From NCBI GenBank assembly GCA_021373185.1, contig JAJFTF010000022.1:29073-93072 (forward strand): a stretch of DNA of 64,000 nucleotides, written 5' to 3'. Within the stretch, counting starts at the first letter, position 1, and every line of letters starts with the position of its first letter. The translations under genes were made by a program, and so were the position numbers. Source of the stretch: Betaproteobacteria bacterium (GTDB lineage: Bacteria; Pseudomonadota; Gammaproteobacteria; Burkholderiales; Sulfuricellaceae). Under the pieces are notes generated by a model. The model had not been told where the DNA came from. It did no database searches and saw only the letters and a list, made by a program, of their open reading frames with translations. Of this stretch, positions 30,172-39,811 are shown one piece after another.

Positions 30172-30611
30172 AGCGAAAAGTTTTCCAGCGCTGCGGGAAT
30201 CGCATTGCCGGGCGCAAGCGCCTGCTCCATCTGGGCATTCCAGCCCTCCATGCTCCACAGTTCGAAATGGCCACCCTGGCCAACCAGCATGGCTTCTTTT
30301 TCCAAGCCGGCCAGCTTGCGCAGCGCAGGCGTAACCAGCAGGCGGCCGGATGCGTCCAGCTCCAGTTCCTCGGCATGGCCCAACAACAGGCGCTTCCATG
30401 AACTCGACACGGGATCGAAACTCGGCAACAGATTGATTTTTTCTTCGATGGGCAGCCAGGCCGGCTGAGGGTAAATCAGGATGCAGCGATGGGGGTGCGC
30501 GGTCATCACCAGCCGACCGCTGGATTGAACCAACAGCGCGTCACGATGCTTGCTTGGCACAGCCAAGCGACCTTTCGCATCGAGATTCAAAGCTGTTGCA
30601 CCACGAAACAT
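30168..30611 (-). CDS. mraZ: transcriptional regulator / division cluster repressor MraZ
   Basis: A 147-residue protein with two AbrB-like SWIM motifs ([14 protein letters not shown] near residues 9-22 and [14 protein letters not shown] near 84-97) that assembles into a ring and represses the dcw promoter. AAAGGGGG precedes the ATG. Four 10-bp boxes matching its known TGGG-type operator lie 33-72 bases upstream, so self-regulation is expected. Confidence 0.97.
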   Translation of the reverse strand: MFRGATALNLDAKGRLAVPSKHRDALLVQSSGRLVMTAHPHRCILIYPQPAWLPIEEKINLLPSFDPVSSSWKRLLLGHAEELELDASGRLLVTPALRKLAGLEKEAMLVGQGGHFELWSMEGWNAQMEQALAPGNAIPAALENFSL

Positions 30612-30643
30612 GAAGCCCCCTTTTTATTTTTTGACCGAAGCAG

Positions 30644-30683
30644 GATTCCCACAATCCCCCACTTCTTGCCACTGTTTCCCACT
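30644..30683 (-). promoter_or_regulatory. MraZ operator, four 10-bp direct repeats
   Basis: On the minus strand the repeats read AGTGGGAAAC, AGTGGCAAGA, AGTGGGGGAT and TGTGGGAATC, in exact 10-bp phase. MraZ is known to bind repeats of the TGGGA type at this spacing. The first box overlaps the -10 element of the promoter at 30681-30709. Confidence 0.85.
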
Positions 30684-30709
30684 ATATTTTAAAAAAAGTG
30701 GTCGGTCAA
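30681..30709 (-). promoter_or_regulatory. sigma-70 promoter of the dcw cluster
   Basis: Minus-strand -35 TTGACC (30704-30709), 17-base spacer, -10 TATAGT (30681-30686). The predicted transcription start is near 30674, inside the MraZ boxes. Confidence 0.8.
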
Positions 30710-30907
30710 GCTAAATATCGGGTTTTTCTCTTATGTGACAACAAGTTAATGCACAAATACCAGAAAACCAATGTCCTAAAAAAACAATAGGATAGAAAAA
30801 CAACTGAAAGTTATTTGTGAGGAGTGAATTTGGGGTGGGAAGAAATACAGAACCGGAAAATCAGAATTGAAATGCCGGGAAAAAACAAAAATAACTAAAG
30901 AAAAAAA

Positions 30908-31279
30908 GAAGCTGGCCGATAAGCCGGGTTCTGTCGTGGACAGTCATTCCTCTAGGCGCACGGTTACCCGTGAACTCAAGCAACCTACCCGCAGGCTCGA
31001 CGAGCCGCCTCAACGCCTGCCTATTTGGTCTTGCTCCGGATGGGGTTTACCCTGCCACTGATGTTGCCACCAGCGCGGTGAGCTCTTACCTCGCCATTTC
31101 AACCTTACCTGATCCGTCCTTATCGCCCTTGCGGGCAGCAAGTCCGGCCATCGGCGGTATATTTTCTGTGGCACTTTCCATCGCCTCACGGCGTCCGGTC
31201 GTTAACCGGCATCCTGCTCTATGGAGCCCGGACTTTCCTCTCCGCGCTTGCGCGCGCAGCGACTGTCTAGCCAGCTTCG
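30908..31279 (-). ncRNA. rnpB: RNase P RNA, bacterial class A
   Basis: The minus strand begins GAAGCTGGCTAGACAGTCG and contains the near-universal GAGGAAAGTCCGGGCTCCAT; it ends in the complementary CCCGGCTTATCGGCCAGCTTC, which pairs with the 5' end (P1). The length, about 370 bases, matches the E. coli RNA. It is the catalytic RNA that trims tRNA 5' ends. A T-rich run follows the 3' end (30897-30908), and a TACAAT -10 element lies 7 bases before the 5' end. Small open frames here are spurious. It sits between mraZ and pyrC, and the bases between it and mraZ (30710-30900) are AT-rich with no gene. Confidence 0.96.
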
Positions 31280-31412
31280 CGGCCATTGTACCATGCAAGG
31301 GCTGACGATTCCCGATTGCCTTACTAGGTTATTAACCGGACATGGCCGTAGAATATTGAAAAGGAACATCCAATCTGCGAACACAATGTTTATATATAGA
31401 AGCGCACAAAAA

Positions 31413-32447
31413 CTACCCTTCCAGGCGCCACCCCACCATTCCGCCCGCCCGTAGCGGCACCAGCGTCTCGCCGCCGAACGGCAGTGAATCCGGCACTTTC
31501 CAACTCTCCTTTACCAGCGTAATAGTCTCCGTATTGCGCGGCAAACCATAAAAATCCGCCCCATAAAAGCTGGCGAAGGCCTCCAACTTGTCGAGCGCGC
31601 CGGCCTGCTCGAACGCTTCGGCATACAACTCAATCCCGGCGCCGGCGGTGTACATGCCGGCGCAACCGCAGGCAGCCTCCTTAGCTCCCTTGGCGTGGGG
31701 AGCACTGTCGGTACCGAGGAAGAATTTCGGGCTGCCGCTGATGGCGGCGTCAACCAGCGCCCGGCGATGCTCCTCGCGCTTCAGTACCGGCAGACAGTAA
31801 TGATGCGGGCGAATGCCGCCGGCAAACATGGCGTTGCGGTTCAGCAGCAAATGATGGGCGGTGAGCGTGGCGGAAACCCGTGCCGACGCGGCCTTGACGA
31901 ACTCCACGCCATCGCGGGTGGTGACGTGTTCCAGCACGATGAGCAGACCGGGAAAGCGCTGAACCAGCGGCATCAGCACCCGATCGATGAACATCTTTTC
32001 GCGGTCGAACACGTCCACTTCGGGGTCGGTGACTTCGCCATGAACCAGCAGCGGCAATCCCTGCTTTTCCATCTCGGCCAGAACGGCGGCGCATTTCATG
32101 ATATCGGTCACGCCCGAATCGGAATTGGTGGTTGCACCTGCCGGGTAAAGTTTGACCCCATGCACCAGTCCGCTTGCCTTGGCACGAACCATTTCGACGG
32201 GCAGGGTATTGTCCGTCAGGTACAAGGTCATCAGCGGCTCGAACCGGGCGTTTGCGGGCAATGCCGCACGGATGCGCTCACGGTAGGCTGCCGCCATGTC
32301 GGTAGTGACGACAGGCGGGCGCAGGTTGGGCATGACGATGGCGCGACCGAAACGACGTGCCGTATCCGGCAGCACCGTCCGCATTTGCTCGCCGTCGCGC
32401 AGGTGCAGATGCCAGTCGTCGGGGCGGGTCAGGGTCAATTTTTCCAT
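31413..32447 (-). CDS. pyrC: dihydroorotase (class II)
   Basis: A 344-residue zinc amidohydrolase that closes carbamoyl-aspartate to dihydroorotate in pyrimidine synthesis. WHLHLRDG near residues 10-17 gives the two His zinc ligands, and [13 protein letters not shown] carries the Lys that is carboxylated. The start at 32447 ([11 protein letters not shown]) is preferred: AAGGA precedes it, and it fits the usual N-terminus; an upstream ATG would add 12 residues. Divergent from the cytochrome gene. Confidence 0.97.
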   Translation of the reverse strand: MEKLTLTRPDDWHLHLRDGEQMRTVLPDTARRFGRAIVMPNLRPPVVTTDMAAAYRERIRAALPANARFEPLMTLYLTDNTLPVEMVRAKASGLVHGVKLYPAGATTNSDSGVTDIMKCAAVLAEMEKQGLPLLVHGEVTDPEVDVFDREKMFIDRVLMPLVQRFPGLLIVLEHVTTRDGVEFVKAASARVSATLTAHHLLLNRNAMFAGGIRPHHYCLPVLKREEHRRALVDAAISGSPKFFLGTDSAPHAKGAKEAACGCAGMYTAGAGIELYAEAFEQAGALDKLEAFASFYGADFYGLPRNTETITLVKESWKVPDSLPFGGETLVPLRAGGMVGWRLEG

Positions 32448-32558
32448 TTCGATTATCCTTAAAATCCAGAGCGCATTATTCAATCGCCGCTTTTCAATTC
32501 TGGATTATACGATGCCAATGGAAAACCGCACCTTCCTAGCTTAGGCTATAATTTCGGC

Positions 32559-33599
32559 ATGTATAAATTTGTCATATTCATTCTCCTCACCTTGGCCGCA
32601 ACTGCCCAAGCACAGGCAGCACCCGACGGCGCAAAGCCCTATGCCCGCAACTGCGCGGTCTGCCACGGCGAGAATGGCAGCGGCGGTTTGGGTATCCCGC
32701 TTTCGCTAGCCTCGTTTCAGGTCACCGTCAGCAACGATTATCTGCGCAAAACCATTCGTCTCGGTCGCCCCGGTCGGGTCATGCCGCCATCCAGCCTGTC
32801 CGACGTGGAAATCGAGGGCATCGTGCGCTTTATCCGCTCCTGGAGCAAAGAACCCGCGCCGCTGTTTTCGGCCACGCGCATCAAAGGCGATGCCGCGCAT
32901 GGCCGGCAACTTTATGCGGCTCACTGCGCCACCTGCCATGGCGCCAACGGCGGCGGCGGAAAAGGCACCGGCATCACTTTTTCGCGACCGCGCGACCTGC
33001 CGATCATGGCACCCGCACTGAACAATTCCGGCTTCCTCGCCGCCGCCACCGACAGCATGATCAGGACAACCCTGATGCGGGGACGCGAAGGCACGCCGAT
33101 GGCTTCTTTCCTGAAGAACGGGCTTAAAGAGAAAGACATCGACGACATCGTGAGTTTTGTGCGCAGCTTCGAGCAAGCTCCAAAATCCGGGAGCGCCAAT
33201 CTGGCTGAAACAGAAGTAGCCGTGCTGATGATGGACTCCCCTTACGACCTTGCCACCACCATCGAAAACGTCAAGCGAGCGGCCGCTTCCAGCAACTTCA
33301 TCTTCATCCGCGAGCAGGCGCTCGATTTCGGGCTGGTGCCCGAAGGCCAAGAAAACCCGCGCCAGCACATTATCTATTTCTGCAGTTTCAGCATGCTTAA
33401 CCAGGCACTGATGACCGACCCGCGCGTCGGGCTGTTTCTGCCCTGCCGCATTACCGTGGTGGAACAGGATGGAAAGGTGAAAATGATGGCGGTCAATCCC
33501 AAACGCCTGAGCCGGATTTTCAACAACGCCGAACTCAGCGCGATGTGCGAGGAAATGACCCGGCACTATCTGGCGATCATGGAGGAGGCAGCGCTATGA
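32559..33599 (+). CDS. dihaem cytochrome c fused to a DUF302-like domain
   Basis: A 346-residue exported protein: signal peptide (residues 1-20), two class I cytochrome c domains with CAVCH at 32-36 and CATCH at 123-127 and probable axial Met75 and Met181, then about 130 residues of a DUF302-type domain. That C-terminal part carries FLPCRITVVEQDGK, closely matched by FLPCRIALLEDAKGK in the DUF302 protein at 59267-59935. The haem domains should pass electrons in the periplasm; the role of the fused domain is unknown. A TATAAT box ends only 6 bases before the ATG and no ribosome binding site is seen, so a leaderless transcript is possible. Overlaps the next DUF302 gene by ATGA. Confidence 0.9.
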   Translation: MYKFVIFILLTLAATAQAQAAPDGAKPYARNCAVCHGENGSGGLGIPLSLASFQVTVSNDYLRKTIRLGRPGRVMPPSSLSDVEIEGIVRFIRSWSKEPAPLFSATRIKGDAAHGRQLYAAHCATCHGANGGGGKGTGITFSRPRDLPIMAPALNNSGFLAAATDSMIRTTLMRGREGTPMASFLKNGLKEKDIDDIVSFVRSFEQAPKSGSANLAETEVAVLMMDSPYDLATTIENVKRAAASSNFIFIREQALDFGLVPEGQENPRQHIIYFCSFSMLNQALMTDPRVGLFLPCRITVVEQDGKVKMMAVNPKRLSRIFNNAELSAMCEEMTRHYLAIMEEAAL

Positions 33600-34051
33600 C
33601 TTATATATCAAGATTCCTCTGCGCCGCCTTGCTGCTTGGTCTGTCCGCCATTGCCTGCGCCGACCAGTTGCTGATGATCCGCTCCAGCCTGCCCTTTCCC
33701 GAAGCCATGCTGGCGCTGCAAAATGCCATAACGACGCGAGGCTACAAGGTGACACGCGTACAGAACGTGGATCAGGGCTTGTCCAAAACCGGCTACCAGA
33801 CCGACAATTACAAAGTAGTGTTCTACGGCAAGCCGGAAGAAGTGGCGCAAATTGCCGCAAAGCACCCCGAGCTGATCCCTTATCTGCCCCTTAATATGGC
33901 GATTTTCGCCGAACAGAACAGCACCATTCTGGTAACCAGCCATCCCGGCGAGCTTGCCAATTTCTTCCCGAACCCTGAACTCAGCGCCATGTTCATGCGC
34001 TGGGAAAAAGACCTCAATGAAATCGTCAATGAAGTGCATGAAGCAAAGTAA
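33596..34051 (+). CDS. exported DUF302 family protein
   Basis: A 151-residue protein with a signal peptide (residues 1-20, ending ACA-DQ) and a DUF302 domain beginning MIRSSLPFPEAMLALQNAITTRGYKV. The start at 33596 overlaps the cytochrome stop by ATGA, so it is translationally coupled. In the place of the FLPCR motif of its two relatives in this window it has YLPLNM, without the Cys. DUF302 domains occur in many sulfur and metal settings, but no activity is established. It probably works with the cytochrome. Confidence 0.88.
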   Translation: MTYISRFLCAALLLGLSAIACADQLLMIRSSLPFPEAMLALQNAITTRGYKVTRVQNVDQGLSKTGYQTDNYKVVFYGKPEEVAQIAAKHPELIPYLPLNMAIFAEQNSTILVTSHPGELANFFPNPELSAMFMRWEKDLNEIVNEVHEAK

Positions 34052-34129
34052 GCGCCGGCAAGCCCCCTCAAGGCAGCGTGAAGGCTGATATAATTACCGC
34101 CTTCAAATTACGCCAATAAATTCCGAACC

Positions 34130-36865
34130 ATGGAACTCGCCAAAAGTTTTGAGCCCGCCGCCATCGAGGCGCACTGGTATCCGCTGTGGGAATCCCGCGG
34201 CTATTTCAAGGCCGCCGCCGACCCCGCCAAACCGGCCTACTGCATCATGCTGCCGCCGCCCAATGTGACCGGCACGCTGCACATGGGACATGCCTTCCAA
34301 GACACCCTGATGGACACGCTGGTTCGCTACCACCGGATGAAGGGCGAAAACACCCTGTGGCAGCCGGGCACCGACCACGCCGGCATCGCCACCCAGATTG
34401 TGGTGGAACGCCAGCTCGACCAGAAGGGCGTTTCCCGCCACGATCTCGGCCGCGAAAAATTCCTCGAACGGGTCTGGGAATGGAAGGAAGAATCCGGCTC
34501 CACCATCACCCGCCAGATGCGCCGCCTCGGCGCCTCGTGCGACTGGTCGCGCGAACGCTTCACCATGGACGAGGGACTGTCGAAAGCCGTCACCGAAGTG
34601 TTCGTCAAACTTTATGAGCAAGGGCTGATCTACCGTGGCAAGCGCCTGGTGAACTGGGATCCGGTGCTGCTGACCGCAGTTTCCGACCTCGAAGTGATCT
34701 CGGAAGAAGAAGACGGCTTCATGTGGCACATCCGCTATCCGGTCGAGGACAGCGACGAATCGCTGGTCGTCGCCACCACCAGGCCGGAAACCATGCTGGG
34801 CGACATGGCTGTCGCGGTGCACCCCGAAGATGGGCGTTACCGGCACCTGATCGGCAAGCATGTGCGCCTGCCGCTTTGCCAGCGCACCATCCCGGTCATT
34901 GCCGACGATTATGTCGATCCGGCTTTCGGCACCGGCTGCGTCAAGATCACCCCGGCGCACGATTTCAACGACTACCAAGTCGGCCAGAGGCATCATCTCG
35001 AACCGCTGAGCATCTTCACGCTCGACGCCAAGATCAACGATCTGGCCCCTTCCGCATATCAGGGCCTCGACCGCTATGAGGCGCGCAAGAAAATTGTTGC
35101 CGACCTCGAAGCCGAAGAGCTGCTGATAGAAACCAAGCCGCACAAGCTGATGGTGCCGCGCGGCGACCGCACCCATGCGGTGATCGAGCCGATGCTCACC
35201 GACCAGTGGTACGTGGCGATGGAAGGACTCGCCAAGCGCGGCCTGGAAGTGGTCGCCCAGGGCGAAGTCAAATTCGTGCCGGAAAACTGGACTCACGTTT
35301 ACAACCAGTGGCTGGAGAACATCCAGGACTGGTGCATCTCGCGCCAACTGTGGTGGGGCCACCGCATCCCGGCATGGTACGACGAGGATGGCAATTTCTA
35401 CGTTGCCCACAGCCTGGAAGCAGCGCAACAGCAAGCCGGGGCAGACAAGAAGCTGCGTCAGGACGAGGACGTGCTCGACACCTGGTTCTCGTCCGCGCTG
35501 TGGCCGTTCTCGACGCTGGGCTGGCCGGAAAAAACACCGGAACTCGACACCTTCCTGCCGACCAGCGTGCTGGTCACCGGCTTCGACATCATCTTCTTCT
35601 GGGTGGCGCGGATGGTGATGATGTCGGAACACTTCACCGGCCAAGTGCCGTTCAAGGAAGTCTACGTCCACGGCCTGGTGCGCGACATGCACGGCAACAA
35701 GATGAGCAAGTCCAAGGGCAACGTGATTGACCCAATCGACCTGATCGACGGCATCGACCTGGAATCGCTGGTAGCCAAGCGCCGCACCGGATTGATGAAC
35801 CCGAAGCAGGCGGAAGCCATCGCCAAGCAGACGCGCAAGGACTTCCCCGACGGTTTCCCCGCCTTCGGCACCGATGCCATCCGCTTCACCTTCGCCAGCC
35901 TCGCCAGCCATGGCCGCGACATCAAGTTCGACCTGCAGCGCTGCGACGGCTACCGCAATTTCTGCAACAAGCTGTGGAACGCCACCCGCTTCGTGCTGAT
36001 GAACACCGAAGACAAGGACTGCGGCCAGGATGCAAGCCTGCCGCTGGAGTTTTCCGATGTCGACCTGTGGATCGTCAGCCGGTTGCAACAGGCCGAAAAA
36101 GAAGTAGCCGAGGCTTTCGACACCTACCGCTTCGACATGGCGGCAAGGGCGGTCTACGAATTCGTCTGGGACGAATACTGCGACTGGTATGTGGAACTGG
36201 CCAAAGTGCAGATCAACCAAGGCAACGAAGCCCAGCAGCGCGCCACGCGCCGCACTCTGGTGCGGGTGCTGGAAGCGACGCTCAGGCTTGCCCATCCGAT
36301 CATCCCCTTCATCACCGAGGAACTGTGGCAGAAGGTAGGCCCGCTCGCCGGCAAGGACGGAGAGAGCATCATGCTGCAACCCTATCCAGTCGCGGACATG
36401 GGCCGGGTGAACGAGGCAGCGAACCAGCAGGTTGCGCTGCTCAAGGAAATGGTCAACGCCTGCCGCACCCTGCGCGGCGAGATGAATTTGTCACCGGCCA
36501 TGAAAGTGCCGCTGATCGCGCTTGGCGACATCTCTGCATTGGTGCCCTACCTGCAAGCGCTGGCAAGAATATCCGATGTCGAAATCGTGCAGGGAGAACT
36601 GCCCGCCGCCGATGCCCCGGTAGCGGTCGTGGGCGAAATCCGCCTGATGCTCAAGATCGAAGTGGACAAGGAAGCAGAGCAGGCGCGGCTGGCCAAGGAA
36701 ATCGCCCGGCTGGAAGGCGAAATCGCCAAGGCCCAGGCCAAGCTTTCCAACGAAAGCTTCGTCGCCCGCGCCCCTGCTGCGGTGGTGGCACAGGAAAAGG
36801 AGCGAATGGAGAACTTCGGCGCGACAGTGGAAAAAATGCGGGCTCAGTTGGAAAGACTGAAATAA
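34130..36865 (+). CDS. valS: valyl-tRNA synthetase
   Basis: A 911-residue class I aminoacyl-tRNA synthetase. The HIGH-type motif reads HMGH in [15 protein letters not shown] near residue 48, KMSKS is in [13 protein letters not shown] near 525, and the C-terminus is a coiled coil ([18 protein letters not shown]). The editing domain is present ([10 protein letters not shown]). It stands alone, with a TATAAT box at 34089-34094. Confidence 0.98.
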   Translation: MELAKSFEPAAIEAHWYPLWESRGYFKAAADPAKPAYCIMLPPPNVTGTLHMGHAFQDTLMDTLVRYHRMKGENTLWQPGTDHAGIATQIVVERQLDQKGVSRHDLGREKFLERVWEWKEESGSTITRQMRRLGASCDWSRERFTMDEGLSKAVTEVFVKLYEQGLIYRGKRLVNWDPVLLTAVSDLEVISEEEDGFMWHIRYPVEDSDESLVVATTRPETMLGDMAVAVHPEDGRYRHLIGKHVRLPLCQRTIPVIADDYVDPAFGTGCVKITPAHDFNDYQVGQRHHLEPLSIFTLDAKINDLAPSAYQGLDRYEARKKIVADLEAEELLIETKPHKLMVPRGDRTHAVIEPMLTDQWYVAMEGLAKRGLEVVAQGEVKFVPENWTHVYNQWLENIQDWCISRQLWWGHRIPAWYDEDGNFYVAHSLEAAQQQAGADKKLRQDEDVLDTWFSSALWPFSTLGWPEKTPELDTFLPTSVLVTGFDIIFFWVARMVMMSEHFTGQVPFKEVYVHGLVRDMHGNKMSKSKGNVIDPIDLIDGIDLESLVAKRRTGLMNPKQAEAIAKQTRKDFPDGFPAFGTDAIRFTFASLASHGRDIKFDLQRCDGYRNFCNKLWNATRFVLMNTEDKDCGQDASLPLEFSDVDLWIVSRLQQAEKEVAEAFDTYRFDMAARAVYEFVWDEYCDWYVELAKVQINQGNEAQQRATRRTLVRVLEATLRLAHPIIPFITEELWQKVGPLAGKDGESIMLQPYPVADMGRVNEAANQQVALLKEMVNACRTLRGEMNLSPAMKVPLIALGDISALVPYLQALARISDVEIVQGELPAADAPVAVVGEIRLMLKIEVDKEAEQARLAKEIARLEGEIAKAQAKLSNESFVARAPAAVVAQEKERMENFGATVEKMRAQLERLK

Positions 36866-36890
36866 ACAAGCAAGAAATTCCTGGATACGA

Positions 36891-37139
36891 CTATGCCGTC
36901 AGCCGTATCCAAGAATTCTCGTTGCGAATCACTTCATAACGCACCCAACTCTGGAATTCTTCGCGACTGCAGGTCTCGCTCCTGCGCCGCCCGACCCCGG
37001 CCAGCACCTTGTAAGTCACGCTTCCCACCTCAGAAATCGAGACGATCTGGCGCACCGTCCAGTGCCGGCCAAAATCACCATTGCTGTAGCAGGCTCCCGG
37101 CTTTAGTTCTCTTGGCAAAGCGGCCTCCTCCTGCACCAA
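36891..37139 (-). CDS. small conserved-looking protein, unknown function
   Basis: An 82-residue cytosolic protein with no signal peptide or TM segment. GACYSNGDFGRHWTVRQI and YKVLAGVGRRRSETCSREEFQSW look like a small SH3-like beta barrel, with two Cys (residues 17 and 57). It sits between the valS 3' end and the terminator of the next gene. I do not recognise a family. Confidence 0.6.
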   Translation of the reverse strand: MVQEEAALPRELKPGACYSNGDFGRHWTVRQIVSISEVGSVTYKVLAGVGRRRSETCSREEFQSWVRYEVIRNENSWIRLTA

Positions 37140-37146
37140 AGAAAAA

Positions 37147-37162
37147 CCCCGCCGAAGCGGGG
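37147..37162 (-). terminator. terminator after the exported protein gene
   Basis: Hairpin CCCCGC-CGAA-GCGGGG followed on the minus strand by TTTTTCTTT, 42 bases after the stop codon of the gene at 37204-38103. Confidence 0.85.
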
Positions 37163-37203
37163 CAAATTCTTATTTTTAAGCCGTTGCCGGCGTATTGTTG
37201 GTG

Positions 37204-38103
37204 TTATTCCTTGCCGCCCGCTGCAACCACCAGCGCTTTGCGGATTGCTTCGGGAGACTCCATGATCTTCATGAAGCTATTCGCACCAGACATCTTCAGG
37301 TCAGGGAAATCAAGAGCGATGCGGAAGCGGGCATACAGCGCGATCACCTTGTTGCCCGTCACCAGCATCTCGTAGGGCAGATGCGCGGCAGACTTGAGGT
37401 CCTTGAAATCGATCACGCCCATGACGTACTTGTCGTCCATGTACTTGTCGCCGCCTTTCATGGCGACGCCGAACACGGACTCCTTCTTGCCGGGAACATC
37501 GACACGGTAAACCTTGGTGACACCGCCCTTGCCTGCCGCCAGATTAGCCTCGACCGCCTTCACTGCCTCTTCATAACTGCCATACTCGGCCAACGCGCTA
37601 GGCTCGTCGAAATACTCCATGCCGAACATGTAGTGAAACTTGCGCAATTTCGAAGCAGACAGCCCTTCGGCGCCAAACTCCTCCACCTTACCCAGAGCGG
37701 CCTTCATTTTTTCCGCAGTCTGCGGCAGATCGCCCGCCATACGGTAGCCATTGGCCATGTAGGTCGGGTTGGTGTAGGAAACCTGCACGTCATTGCCCAC
37801 CTTAGTCACGGCAACGCGTTGAGCCGCGCCAAAACCGCCATGCTCGGACTTCGCCGCCGTATTCTTCATCTCATCGTTGGTCACCACGATGATCGTGGTT
37901 TCCGGGTAGGGCGAATAGCTACCGGCGATGGCGAAACCGTTCGCCTGCAAGGCGGTCTTGGCTGCCGCTGCCTTGTCCGCCACCGTGCCCGCACTCTTGG
38001 ATGCCAGCACGAAGGGTTTGAGTAGAGCATCATCCGCAAGAACGGTCACGCTCAGACTTAGCGTCAATATAGCCAGAAGAATTTTCTTAACTGTGCTGTT
38101 CAT
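37204..38103 (-). CDS. exported protein with possible DUF302-like repeats
   Basis: A 299-residue protein with a Sec signal peptide (about residues 1-23, ending VLA-DD). It has no Cys in the mature part. KTALQANGFAIAGSYSPYPETTIIVVTND resembles the start of DUF302-type domains (a helix then a strand), and a second similar helix-strand layout appears after residue 180 with KKESVFGVAMKGGDKYMDD. The likeness is weak and only by eye. A good ribosome binding site (CGGAG) precedes the ATG. It is downstream of the FadL-like gene, same strand, with a terminator hairpin between. Confidence 0.75.
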   Translation of the reverse strand: MNSTVKKILLAILTLSLSVTVLADDALLKPFVLASKSAGTVADKAAAAKTALQANGFAIAGSYSPYPETTIIVVTNDEMKNTAAKSEHGGFGAAQRVAVTKVGNDVQVSYTNPTYMANGYRMAGDLPQTAEKMKAALGKVEEFGAEGLSASKLRKFHYMFGMEYFDEPSALAEYGSYEEAVKAVEANLAAGKGGVTKVYRVDVPGKKESVFGVAMKGGDKYMDDKYVMGVIDFKDLKSAAHLPYEMLVTGNKVIALYARFRIALDFPDLKMSGANSFMKIMESPEAIRKALVVAAGGKE

Positions 38104-38142
38104 TGTTATCTCCGTGAATCATTTTTTAGTTTTAAATAAAAA

Positions 38143-38172
38143 GGGCCGAAGGAGATCACTCACCCTCGGCCC
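38143..38172 (-). terminator. terminator after the FadL-like gene
   Basis: Arms GGGCCGA (38143-38149) and TCGGCCC (38166-38172) flank a 16-base loop; T-rich DNA follows on the minus strand. It ends the FadL-like gene 43 bases after its stop. Confidence 0.7.
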
Positions 38173-38214
38173 AGTTTTTCTACCTTACGAATTCACTCTA
38201 GCGAATTGCTAGAA

Positions 38215-39447
38215 TTAGAACTTCCAACCGTATGCAGCGCCTACGCTGTCTTGGTACATTTTCAGATCAGCGGTACCTGCACCAGCGCCAGTTCCCTTAA
38301 CTTCTTTGTTAAATCCATGCCAATAGGTCACAGACAGTTCGGATTTGTTCGCCAGAACCCAAGTCGCGCCGAATGAGAGGTGGTCCGTAATAGTTGCCGG
38401 TGCCAAGATATTAAAGTTGGTCTCACTATTTTGCAGAGGGTTGTCGCCATGGTTCCAGCCAGCACGCAAAGTTAGATCCGGGCGATAATCATAGGCCACG
38501 CCAAGTTTGAAGACCGTTATATCCTTCCAACCGAACCCCGGCCCATTGTCAGTGCCCAGTTTTACACCCGCAGCAGAGTTGTTTAAGTTGGCAATAGACT
38601 TAACTTCAGAATAGTCAATCTTCGACAAATCCGCTGCGACGGTAACCTTGTCGCTGGCTTTGACCGCAAGACCCAAGCCGTATGTTGCAGGAATATCAAA
38701 ACCGCCCTGCTCAGCGAACAATTCCTTGTACTTATCAAACTTGTCCATGCGAGTTTTTGGTTGGTAGAAGGCGCCAGCACTCACGGTCGGGGAGAGTTGC
38801 CCCAGATAACCTAGGCGCAGTCCAGCCCCATAAGAAACATCCTGGCCAACATCGGTCAGATTGTTGGTGGTTCCGGAGGGAGTGATTGCCGCGAAATTAG
38901 CCAACCCTTTGAATTCAGCAGTCTGGCGAACCAAGTTTAGGGATACCCCGATGGAGTGGTTTGGCGCGATCTTAAAAGACATGGTCGGTGCAATGAACAA
39001 CTGCTCGATGTTGCTATAGGTAGGGTTACCACCAAAAAACTTTGCACCGTAAGTGGTATTCATACCACCGTTACCGTACACCACAATCCCTAACGACATC
39101 TTCTCGCCCATCATCATGTTGTAGCCAAACTCCGGAATTATGAAGTTGTTGTTGCCACCACTATGGTAATTAGAATCGCCAGAGCCCCCCGCCGCCGCAT
39201 GATCATTGGCTTCGCGCTTTGGAACGAACAAGTTAACGCCAAAATCAATGCGGTCGCCCACTGCGGACATGGCTGCCGGGTTAGTTGCGCCAGCCATAGC
39301 ACTTTGCGCGAAAGCGATAGAAGCGCCGCCCATTGCCTGCTCTTTTACGCCTACGCCCATAGCGGACATGCCGTTGGTTGCCGAAGCCATGCCTGGCATC
39401 GCCAGACCGGCAACTGCCAAAATACCTGCCAGTGTTTTTAATTTCAT
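38215..39447 (-). CDS. outer-membrane FadL/OmpP1/TodX-type channel
   Basis: A 410-residue outer-membrane beta barrel. Signal peptide residues 1-23 (MASA-TNG), then NGMSAMGVGVKEQAMGGASIAFA, the N-terminal hatch typical of FadL-type transporters of hydrophobic compounds, followed by alternating amphipathic strands and a final aromatic residue (GWKF). The start at 39447 has GGAGAA upstream; an upstream in-frame ATG at 39564 would precede the signal peptide and is rejected. In sulfur oxidisers such channels are often found near sulfur genes, but the cargo here is unknown. Confidence 0.93.
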   Translation of the reverse strand: MKLKTLAGILAVAGLAMPGMASATNGMSAMGVGVKEQAMGGASIAFAQSAMAGATNPAAMSAVGDRIDFGVNLFVPKREANDHAAAGGSGDSNYHSGGNNNFIIPEFGYNMMMGEKMSLGIVVYGNGGMNTTYGAKFFGGNPTYSNIEQLFIAPTMSFKIAPNHSIGVSLNLVRQTAEFKGLANFAAITPSGTTNNLTDVGQDVSYGAGLRLGYLGQLSPTVSAGAFYQPKTRMDKFDKYKELFAEQGGFDIPATYGLGLAVKASDKVTVAADLSKIDYSEVKSIANLNNSAAGVKLGTDNGPGFGWKDITVFKLGVAYDYRPDLTLRAGWNHGDNPLQNSETNFNILAPATITDHLSFGATWVLANKSELSVTYWHGFNKEVKGTGAGAGTADLKMYQDSVGAAYGWKF

Positions 39448-39811
39448 TTTTGTGTGTTCTCCGTAAATCGTTAATTTAATCGGGACTGGCTGAATGACCA
39501 CCGTATTTTTCGTTGCCCCGTGGAATTTATCGTTCCATGTTGAATAAGGGATTCCCCTAACCACGATTGAAATATGTCACAAACCCACATTTGCCACAAA
39601 TAGTTTTTGGTATTTCAGTATATTAGCTAATCACGGAATGCCAATAGCCACAAATAAACAATACGATACGCTAAAAACAGGTGTTGCATCTGCGCAACAA
39701 TACTCCTGATTTTGATATTTTCTTTGTTTCACCTCAAAGAAAAAGGGGCAGGCGTATCGCCTGCCCCTTTTAACTTAGGACTGAAAACTCAGCCCAACCA
39801 GCTACCGTGCC
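39448..39811. other. intergenic region: FadL-like gene leader and dsrE terminator
   Basis: Contains a strong bidirectional hairpin, GGGGCAGGCG-TAT-CGCCTGCCCC (39745-39767), with a T-run on the minus strand that ends the dsrE-like gene. The rest is the AT-rich leader of the FadL-like gene; two TTTGTG repeats about 17 bases apart (39585-39606, minus strand) may be a regulator site. No gene seen. Confidence 0.6.
39745..39767 (-). terminator. terminator after the DsrE-like gene
   Basis: Perfect 10-bp arms with a 3-base loop followed by TTTTT on the minus strand, 45 bases after the stop codon at 39812. Confidence 0.9.

Noticed and set aside
29236..30399. 387-codon frame extending upstream of rsmH
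   Set aside because: The extra N-terminal part overlaps mraZ; a GTG at 30171 gives the family length.
30970..31305. Small ORFs within the RNase P RNA region
   Set aside because: They lie within the conserved RNA sequence and have no protein likeness.
34103..36379. 758-codon antisense ORF opposite valS
   Set aside because: Shadow of a GC-rich gene; valS on the other strand has HMGH and KMSKS motifs over the same DNA.
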